Origin: Thermaceae bacterium
Lineage (GTDB): Bacteria; Deinococcota; Deinococci; Deinococcales; Marinithermaceae
Direction of reading: 5' to 3'
DNA length: 5,232 nucleotides
NCBI GenBank assembly: GCA_015490435.1
Contig: WFXV01000178.1
Span: 1 to 5,232, forward strand
The translations under genes were made by a program, and so were the position numbers. Positions 1-4,436 of the stretch are shown one piece after another. Under the pieces are notes generated by a model. That model searched no databases. It had not been told where the DNA came from and was given only the letters and a program-made list of their open reading frames with translations. Every line of letters starts with the position of its first letter. The first letter of the stretch is position 1.

Positions 1-584
1 ACCACCACCCGCTTGCCCCCACTCCGCAGGGTGGGAAAGGCGTAGGGGACCGGGGTGGTGACCTCGGGGGTCATGTCGCGGCCGTCGATGTCGGGCCAGG
101 CCTTGGCCTCGGCGGCGAGGAGGGCGAGCTCGTCTTCGGTGAAGGGCTCGGTGGGGTCCTTGCCAAGGGCGCTCGCGTGCACGATCACCCCCTTCAGGAC
201 CCCGCCCTCGCGGATCTTGCGGACGAGCTTTCTCGTATCGATCCCCTCGATCGCCACCACCTTGTGGAGCCGCATGAAGTCCTCGAGGGTCTCCTGGGCG
301 CGGGGGTTCGAGGCGATGCGGGAGAACTCGCGGGCGACGAAGCCGCGCACCCAGGGGCGGTTCGACTGCATGTCGTAGACGTTGACCCCGTAGTTGCCGA
401 TGTGGGGGTAGGTCATCACCACGATCTGGCCGTGGTAGCTAGGGTCGGTCATGATCTCCTGGTAGCCGGTCATGGCGGTGTTGAAGACGACCTCCCCCAG
501 GGTCTTGCCGCGGTGTCCGAAGGCGAAGCCCCGGTAGACCTCGCCGTCCTCCAGCACCAAAACCGCCCGCTCGCGATCAAGCAT
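1..584 (-). CDS. carA: Carbamoyl-phosphate synthase small (glutaminase) subunit, 3' part missing
   Basis: Small subunit of carbamoyl-phosphate synthase, which hydrolyses glutamine and passes ammonia to the large subunit CarB to make carbamoyl phosphate for arginine and pyrimidine synthesis in the cytoplasm. The frame stays open from the ATG at 584 to the window edge and gives 194 residues. These correspond to the N-terminal CPSase small-chain domain: LEDGEVYRGFAFG at 11-23, the hallmark block GEVVFNTAMTGYQEIMTDPS at 30-49 followed by YPHIGNYG at 59-66, and IEGIDTRKLVRKIREGG at 112-128. The reading stops at SGGKRVV, just before the class I glutamine amidotransferase domain, so the catalytic Cys and His cannot be checked here. 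The full family length is about 380 residues. The start is supported by a GGAGG Shine-Dalgarno 6 nt upstream, and the first 8 nt overlap the end of the acetyltransferase gene. Being last in an arg operon suggests arginine-linked supply of carbamoyl phosphate. carB is not in the window. Confidence 0.96.
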   Translation of the reverse strand, partial: MLDRERAVLVLEDGEVYRGFAFGHRGKTLGEVVFNTAMTGYQEIMTDPSYHGQIVVMTYPHIGNYGVNVYDMQSNRPWVRGFVAREFSRIASNPRAQETLEDFMRLHKVVAIEGIDTRKLVRKIREGGVLKGVIVHASALGKDPTEPFTEDELALLAAEAKAWPDIDGRDMTPEVTTPVPYAFPTLRSGGKRVV

Positions 585-1125
585 CCCTCTCCTCCAGCAC
601 CTTCAAAACCGGGACCTCGGGGCAGTTGTCTTGGAAGGGGCAGTCCCGGCACTCGAACCAGACCTTCCGGGGAAACGCCTCGGGCTCGGTGACCCGGTAG
701 CCGAGGCGGGTGAAGAACTCCTCCTGGATGGTGAAGGCGAAGACCTTGGGAATCCCGAGCTGCCGCGCCTCGGCCTCGGCGGCCTCGACCAGGACCCGGC
801 CGAGCCCCTCCCCCTGGCGCTCGGGGTGGACCGCCAGCGAGCGGATCTCGGCCAGGTCAGCCCAGAGGATGTGGAACGCCACCGAGCCGAGGATGACCCC
901 GTCCTCGTCCTCGATCACGTGGAAGTCGCGGAGGTTCTCGTAGAGCTGGCCCTTGGGGCGCACCAGCATGAAGGACTCCCGGGCCCAGTACTTGATCAGG
1001 TCGTGGATCTGGTCCACGTCGCCGACCCTGGCCTTCCGCACCCGCCAGCTCGCGCCCCGCCGGACCTTGGGGAGCTCGACGGGCTTGAGCTCGAGCTTCA
1101 AAAGGGGCTTCACCCGCTCGCTCAT
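577..1125 (-). CDS. GNAT-family N-acetyltransferase, probable short-form N-acetylglutamate synthase
   Basis: A 182-residue cytoplasmic GNAT acetyltransferase. Residues 28-150 carry the fold: WRVRKARVGDVDQIHDLI opens it, motif A is IRSLAVHPERQGEGLG at 94-109 with the acetyl-CoA pyrophosphate loop RQGEGLG at 103-109, and FFTRLGY at 137-143 is the usual motif B region. The C-terminal tail KVWFECRDCPFQDNCPE has three cysteines (159, 162, 168; CxxC-x5-C). As I recall, ArgA-like short N-acetylglutamate synthases share a KVWxxCxxCPxxxxCxE tail of this kind. About 27 residues precede the GNAT domain. There is no amino-acid-kinase domain, unlike classical ArgA. Its position between argH and carA strongly suggests that it makes N-acetylglutamate, the first step of ornithine and arginine synthesis. 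The start overlaps the argH stop as ATGA and has a strong Shine-Dalgarno. The GNAT family is certain; the glutamate substrate is inferred from tail and context. A different amine substrate remains possible. Confidence 0.9.
   Translation of the reverse strand: MSERVKPLLKLELKPVELPKVRRGASWRVRKARVGDVDQIHDLIKYWARESFMLVRPKGQLYENLRDFHVIEDEDGVILGSVAFHILWADLAEIRSLAVHPERQGEGLGRVLVEAAEAEARQLGIPKVFAFTIQEEFFTRLGYRVTEPEAFPRKVWFECRDCPFQDNCPEVPVLKVLEERDA
591..595 (-). promoter_or_regulatory. Shine-Dalgarno for carA
   Basis: GGAGG on the minus strand, 6 nt before the carA ATG at 584. It lies inside the last codons of the upstream acetyltransferase gene. It supports the chosen carA start and re-initiation by ribosomes finishing the upstream gene. 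Confidence 0.7.
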
Positions 1126-2522
1126 GCCTCCTCCTCCGCAAGGCGCGCCCGGGCCTCCGCGAGCTGCCGGCGCACCGCCAGGGGAGCGGTGCCGCCGTAG
1201 GAGGTCCGGGCGTGGATCGCCTCTTCAAGCCGCAAGAGCGAAAGGGCGTCCTCCTCGAATAGCGGCGAGAACGACCGGAGCTCTTCCAGGCCCACGTCCT
1301 CGAGCTCCCGCCCTTCCCCGGCGAGTTTCTTCACCAGCGCCCCGACCACCCGGTGGGCCTCCCTAAAGGGCAGCCCCTTCTTCGCCAGGTAGTCGGCGAG
1401 GTCGGTGGCGAGGGCGTAGCCGCTCTTCGCCGCCCGGGCCATGACCTCGGGCCGCCAGTGGAGCTCGGGGAGCATCCGGGCGAGCAACCGCACCGAGGGG
1501 AGCACCTGGTCGAAGGCGTCGAAAAGCGGCTCCTTGTCCTCCTGGAGGTCCTTGTTGTAGGCGAGCGGCAGTCCCTTGACCACCGCGTAGAGGGCGACGA
1601 AGCTCCCCAGCACCCGCCCCGCCTTGGCCCGGATGAGCTCGGGGATGTCGGGGTTTTTCTTCTGGGGCATGATCGAGCTCCCGGTGGCGAAGGCGTCGGG
1701 CAGCTCGACGAAGCCGAACTCGAAGGTGGAATAGAGGATGAGCTCCTCGGCAAGCCGCGAGAGCGTCGCCTGCAAAATGGCGAGGGCCGCCAGCGTCTCG
1801 AGCACGAAGTCCCGGCTCGCCACCGCGTCCAGCGAGTTCGGCATGGGGCGGCGAAACCCGAGCTCCCGCGCGGTCATGAAGCGGTCGATGGGAAACGAGG
1901 TCCCGGCGAGCGCCGCCGCCCCCAAGGGGGACTCGTCGAGCCGGTCGCGGGCGTCCTCGAGCCGCCCCTGGTCGCGGGTGAGCATCCAGTAGTAGGCCAG
2001 GAACCAGTGGGCGAGCAGCACGGGCTGGGCCCGTTGCAGGTGGGTGTAGCCGGGGAGGACTGTCCCGGCCTCGAGGTGGCGCTCGGCCTCGGCGACGAGG
2101 ACGCGGCGGAGCCCGCGTACCTCGGCGATGAGCTCGGAGAGCGCCCCCTTGGTCCAAAGCCTGAGGTCGGTCGCCACCTGGTCGTTCCGGCTCCGGGCGG
2201 TGTGGAGCTTTTTGCCCACCTCGCCCACGAGCTCCGCGAGGCGGGCCTCGAGGTTCATGTGCACGTCCTCGTGGGCCTCGCGCCAGGGAAAGCGCCCCTC
2301 CTTGATCTCGCGCTCGATCCGGTCGAGGCCCTCGAGGATCCGGGCCACCTCCTCCTCGGCCAGGACCCCCACCTCGCCGAGCATGCGCACGTGGGCCCGG
2401 GAGTTTTTGAGATCCTCCCGCCAGAGCCGGCGGTCGAAGGCGAGCGAGTTGTTAAAGGCCTGGGCCAGGGCGTCGGTCTCCTCGGAAAAACGCCCGCCCC
2501 AGAGCTTTTTTTCCTCCTTCAT
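1122..2522 (-). CDS. argH: Argininosuccinate lyase
   Basis: Splits argininosuccinate into arginine and fumarate, the last step of arginine synthesis; a cytoplasmic homotetramer in the fumarase/aspartase superfamily. The product is 466 residues, normal for the family (about 455-470). Visible landmarks: KLWGGRF at 6-12, typical of the N-terminus; HTARSRNDQVATDLR at 107-121; GYTHLQRAQP at 158-167 with the conserved active-site His161; and the superfamily signature GSSIMPQKKNPD at 281-292, whose serine (282/283) is the catalytic residue on the flexible loop. YNKDLQEDKEPLFD at 322-335 is also characteristic. All catalytic regions look intact. The ATG at 2522 is chosen because the family motif starts right after it; the frame is open further upstream, but that stretch lies within argG and does not resemble ArgH. 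The start overlaps the argG stop by 4 nt (ATGA), and the stop overlaps the next start by 4 nt. Confidence 0.98.
   Translation of the reverse strand: MKEEKKLWGGRFSEETDALAQAFNNSLAFDRRLWREDLKNSRAHVRMLGEVGVLAEEEVARILEGLDRIEREIKEGRFPWREAHEDVHMNLEARLAELVGEVGKKLHTARSRNDQVATDLRLWTKGALSELIAEVRGLRRVLVAEAERHLEAGTVLPGYTHLQRAQPVLLAHWFLAYYWMLTRDQGRLEDARDRLDESPLGAAALAGTSFPIDRFMTARELGFRRPMPNSLDAVASRDFVLETLAALAILQATLSRLAEELILYSTFEFGFVELPDAFATGSSIMPQKKNPDIPELIRAKAGRVLGSFVALYAVVKGLPLAYNKDLQEDKEPLFDAFDQVLPSVRLLARMLPELHWRPEVMARAAKSGYALATDLADYLAKKGLPFREAHRVVGALVKKLAGEGRELEDVGLEELRSFSPLFEEDALSLLRLEEAIHARTSYGGTAPLAVRRQLAEARARLAEEEA
1127..1137 (-). promoter_or_regulatory. Shine-Dalgarno for the GNAT gene, inside argH
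   Basis: GGAGGAGGAGG, three overlapping GGAGG motifs, ends 1 nt before the ATG at 1125; the more upstream registers give 4- and 7-nt spacings. The same bases encode the Glu-rich end (EEEA) of ArgH. The site supports both the start choice and translational coupling to argH. Confidence 0.7.
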
Positions 2523-3712
2523 TCCCTCCCCATGACCCGCGAGCGGACTTTGAGCCTCAGGGCGTTGATCTTGATGAAGCCCTCGGCGTCTTTCTGGTCG
2601 TAGTCCCCCTCCTCGTCGAAGGAGACCAGCGACTGGTCGTAGAGCGAGACCGGGCTCTTGCGGCCGGCGACGATGACGTTCCCCTTGTAGAGCTTGAGCC
2701 GGGCGGTGCCGGTGACGTCCTCGGCGACGGCGTCGAAGAGCGCCTGGAGCTTCTCCCGCTCGGGGGCGTACCAATAGCCGTAGTAGACGAGCTCCGCGTA
2801 CTTGGGGGAGAGCTGGTCGCGGAGGTGGAGCGCCTCGCGGTCCAGGGTCAAAGACTCCACCGCCCGCCGGGCGTGATAAAGGAGCGTGCCCCCCGGGGTC
2901 TCGTAGACCCCCCGGGACTTCATGCCCACGTAGCGGTTTTCCACGAGGTCCACCCGGCCCACCCCGTGGCGGCCGGCGATCTCGTTGAGCCGGGCGAGGA
3001 GCGCGGCGGGCCCGAGCCGCTCGCCGTTCACCGCCACCGGATCGCCGCGCTCGAAGGTAATCTCCACGTACTCGGGCGCATCGGGCGCGGCCTCGGGGTT
3101 TTGGGTGAGGCGAAACATGTCCGCTGGGGGCTCGGCCCAGGGGTCCTCGAGAATGCCCCCCTCGTAGGAGATGTGCAGGAGGTTCGCGTCCATGGAGTAG
3201 GGCTTTTCCTGGGTCACCGGAACCGGAATCCCATGGCGCTCGGCGTAGGCCACGAGGTCCGGCCGGCCCTTCATCTCCCACTCCCGCCAGGGCACGATCA
3301 CCTTGAGGTCGGGGTTCAGGGCGTAGGTGGTGAGCTCGAAACGGACCTGGTCGTTGCCCTTACCGGTGGCGCCGTGGGCCACCGCCTCCGCTCCCTCCTC
3401 CTCGGCGATCTCCACCATGTACTTGGCGATGAGCGGCCGGGCGATGGCGGTGCCGAGGAGGTAGTAGCCCTCGTAAAGCGGCGCCGCCCGCATCATGGGG
3501 AAGACGAAGTCGCGGACGAACTCCTCCTTCAGGTCAAGGGCGTAGGCCTTCTTGGCGCCGGTCTTGAGCGCCTTTTCCCGGGCTTCCTCGACCTCCTGCC
3601 CCTGCCCGATGTCGGCGGTGAAGGCGATGACCTCGGCGTCGTAACGCTCGATCAGCCAGCGCAGGATCACGCTGGTGTCGAGCCCCCCGGAGTAGGCGAG
3701 CACGATCTTCAT
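2519..3712 (-). CDS. argG: Argininosuccinate synthase
   Basis: Joins citrulline and aspartate with ATP cleavage to AMP and PPi, giving argininosuccinate; cytoplasmic, usually a homotetramer. The 397-residue product fits the ~400-residue bacterial type. The N-type PP-loop AYSGGLDTS sits at residues 6-14, the second family signature GATGKGNDQVRFE at 114-126, and the block YSMDANLLHISYEGGILEDPW at 172-192, followed by the synthetase domain with NRYVGMKSRGVYETPGG at 259-275. Everything expected for an active enzyme is present. I start at the ATG at 3712 because family members begin MKIVLAYSGG. An in-frame TTG at 3745 would add 11 residues but falls in the terminator T-tract and promoter, so I reject it. 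No Shine-Dalgarno precedes 3712, in contrast to the three downstream genes; a -10-like box sits 7 nt upstream, suggesting leaderless translation. It is the first gene of the argG-argH-GNAT-carA operon. Confidence 0.98.
   Translation of the reverse strand: MKIVLAYSGGLDTSVILRWLIERYDAEVIAFTADIGQGQEVEEAREKALKTGAKKAYALDLKEEFVRDFVFPMMRAAPLYEGYYLLGTAIARPLIAKYMVEIAEEEGAEAVAHGATGKGNDQVRFELTTYALNPDLKVIVPWREWEMKGRPDLVAYAERHGIPVPVTQEKPYSMDANLLHISYEGGILEDPWAEPPADMFRLTQNPEAAPDAPEYVEITFERGDPVAVNGERLGPAALLARLNEIAGRHGVGRVDLVENRYVGMKSRGVYETPGGTLLYHARRAVESLTLDREALHLRDQLSPKYAELVYYGYWYAPEREKLQALFDAVAEDVTGTARLKLYKGNVIVAGRKSPVSLYDQSLVSFDEEGDYDQKDAEGFIKINALRLKVRSRVMGRE
2523..2530 (-). promoter_or_regulatory. Shine-Dalgarno for argH, inside argG
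   Basis: GGGAGGGA lies directly before the argH ATG at 2522. The GGAGG core is 2 nt from the start, closer than usual, though the run of G allows other registers. It overlaps the last codons of argG (MGRE) and supports coupling of argG and argH translation. Confidence 0.55.
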
Positions 3713-3748
3713 CTGCACAAATATACAAGCTCGCGTAAAGGGCAAAAA
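3713..3748 (-). promoter_or_regulatory. Probable promoter of the arg operon, leaderless
   Basis: TATATT at 3725-3720 resembles a -10 box and leaves exactly TGTGCAG, 7 nt, before the argG ATG, so transcription would begin at or next to the A of the ATG. No clear -35 is visible: TTTTTG at 3748-3743 has 17-bp spacing but a poor match, and TTGCCC at 3745-3740 matches better but with only 14 bp. The promoter follows a terminator at once, and no purine-rich ribosome site lies between it and the ATG. Seen: the AT-rich box and spacing. Inferred: leaderless mRNA, which is common in Deinococcota. Confidence 0.6.
3714..3727 (-). promoter_or_regulatory. Imperfect palindrome over the argG -10, possible ArgR-type operator
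   Basis: TGTATATTTGTGCA reads as an imperfect palindrome of the form TGyAyA-nn-TrTrCA: 8 of 14 positions are symmetric, and four of the six mismatched positions are pyrimidine or purine transitions. It is AT-rich in a GC-rich background and covers the -10 and presumed start site, where an arginine repressor could act. ARG boxes elsewhere are AT-rich palindromes with TGAAT/ATTCA arms, which this only loosely resembles. AT-richness from the -10 box alone could explain it. Confidence 0.2.
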
Positions 3749-3781
3749 GGGAAGGGGCAGGCCGCGGGGCCTGCCCCTTCC
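3744..3781 (-). terminator. Intrinsic terminator after the 198-residue gene
   Basis: On the minus strand a perfect 14-bp GC-rich hairpin (arm GGAAGGGG... at 3781-3768 pairing with 3763-3750; loop CCGC at 3767-3764) is followed, 2 bases into the tail, by a run of five T at 3748-3744. It starts 11 nt after the TAG stop of the upstream gene. The T-run is on the minus-strand side, so it ends transcription coming from the hypothetical gene and insulates the arg operon. Confidence 0.9.
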
Positions 3782-3792
3782 GAACCTGGGCG

Positions 3793-4389
3793 CTAGAGGC
3801 TCCGCTTGAGCAGGTCGAGGTGCTCGTGGGTGATGGGGAGCACCCGGATGGGCTCGGCCTTCAGGCCCTCCTCGTCGAAGTAGACGTCGTTGAAGAGGAA
3901 GAGGCCGCGCTCGAGGTCAAAGGTGAAGGTGCTCATGGGAAGTTCCTCGAAGTAGGCCTTGAGCTCCCCGTCGGCGGCGAGGGCGTCCTTCACGAAGCCG
4001 GGCACCCAGATCCGCACGTGGAAGAAGACCTCGCCCTCGAAGCCCTTCTCCTTGATGGCCTTGAGGGCCGCCTCGGTAAGCGGGCGGTTGGTCTCCGGCC
4101 CGGCCTCGCCGCCGAAGGCGAGGAAGAGGACGTCCACGTCCTTCAAGGCCTCGACCGCGGCGGGCACGTCCTCGGGCTTTTCCGCGAGCGCGGTCTTGAC
4201 CTGGGCCAGACCGCCCTTCTCGGCGAGGTAAGCGGCCTCGAGCGCGCCGGTGAGGCTCGCGCAGATAAAGGTCTTGTTGGTCAGGATCCCCAGGCTCGCG
4301 TCGGGAAGGTCCTGGGCCAGCGCCTGGCCCACCACCCGACCGGTGAGCGCCCTAAGCGTGAACTGCTCGGCCAACGTGAGTTTCGCCAT
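3793..4389 (-). CDS. Hypothetical protein, 198 residues, function not recognised
   Basis: I do not recognise this protein. It has 198 residues, begins MAKLTLAEQFTLRALTG and ends THEHLDLLKRSL with a TAG stop. There is no signal peptide or membrane segment, so it should be cytoplasmic. One cysteine (43) is present. The sequence alternates helix-like stretches (44-85, 102-117) with short hydrophobic strands (DVDVLFLAFGG at 84-94, EVFFHVRIWVPGF at 120-132, STFTFDLERGLFLFNDVYF at 153-171), suggesting an alpha/beta fold. No nucleotide-binding loop, helix-turn-helix or metal cluster is evident. Composition and codon use match the neighbours. It has its own promoter, a strong Shine-Dalgarno 5 nt from the ATG and its own terminator, so it is probably a single-gene transcription unit and not part of the arg operon. 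The independent signals and the protein-like composition make a real gene nearly certain; a role in arginine metabolism should not be assumed from adjacency. Confidence 0.85.
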   Translation of the reverse strand: MAKLTLAEQFTLRALTGRVVGQALAQDLPDASLGILTNKTFICASLTGALEAAYLAEKGGLAQVKTALAEKPEDVPAAVEALKDVDVLFLAFGGEAGPETNRPLTEAALKAIKEKGFEGEVFFHVRIWVPGFVKDALAADGELKAYFEELPMSTFTFDLERGLFLFNDVYFDEEGLKAEPIRVLPITHEHLDLLKRSL

Positions 4390-4394
4390 ATCAA

Positions 4395-4402
4395 CCCCTC
4401 CC
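4395..4402 (-). promoter_or_regulatory. Shine-Dalgarno of the 198-residue gene
   Basis: GGGAGGGG, 5 nt upstream of the ATG at 4389. It contains the GGAGG core and fixes this start. With transcription beginning near 4401, the leader would be only about 12 nt long. Confidence 0.75.
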
Positions 4403-4421
4403 GGGGTATCCTATATACCCC
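4403..4421. repeat. Perfect 7-5-7 inverted repeat over the -10 box, operator-like
   Basis: GGGGTAT and ATACCCC are perfect inverted arms separated by 5 bases, and the whole covers the -10 hexamer of the downstream promoter. The ~12-bp centre-to-centre spacing would suit a dimeric regulator bound to one face of the helix. The transcript would begin at or beyond its end, so an RNA hairpin is unlikely unless transcription reads through from rtcA. No T-run follows, so it is not a terminator. The regulator is unknown. Confidence 0.5.
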
Positions 4422-4436
4422 TATCGGGTTTGTCAA
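4408..4436 (-). promoter_or_regulatory. Vegetative-type promoter of the 198-residue gene
   Basis: A perfect -35 TTGACA at 4436-4431, a 17-bp spacer and a -10 TAGGAT at 4413-4408 (4 of 6 to TATAAT, with the key T, A and final T). The overlapping TATATA at 4417-4412 is spaced only 13 bp and is a poorer choice. The TGA stop of rtcA (4435-4433) lies inside the -35 hexamer. No terminator separates rtcA from this gene, so read-through from rtcA may add to its expression. Confidence 0.8.

Noticed and set aside
1353..2603. Long plus-strand open frame (416 residues) opposite argH
   Set aside because: It is the antisense shadow of argH in GC-rich DNA. It shows no recognisable motif, while the minus strand encodes an intact family protein across the same bases.
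2523..3281. Upstream extension of the argH frame, adding about 250 residues
   Set aside because: The extension lies wholly inside argG in another frame and is Arg/Gly/Pro-rich noise. The ArgH family N-terminus begins at the ATG at 2522.
3713..3745. TTG start of argG, adding 11 residues
   Set aside because: It lies in the terminator T-run and promoter with no Shine-Dalgarno. Known ArgG proteins begin at MKIVLAYSGG.
2825..3796. Plus-strand open frame (323 residues) opposite argG, reaching into the terminator
   Set aside because: Antisense shadow of argG; composition is dominated by G, H, V and L from complementing third-position G/C, with no motif or ribosome site.
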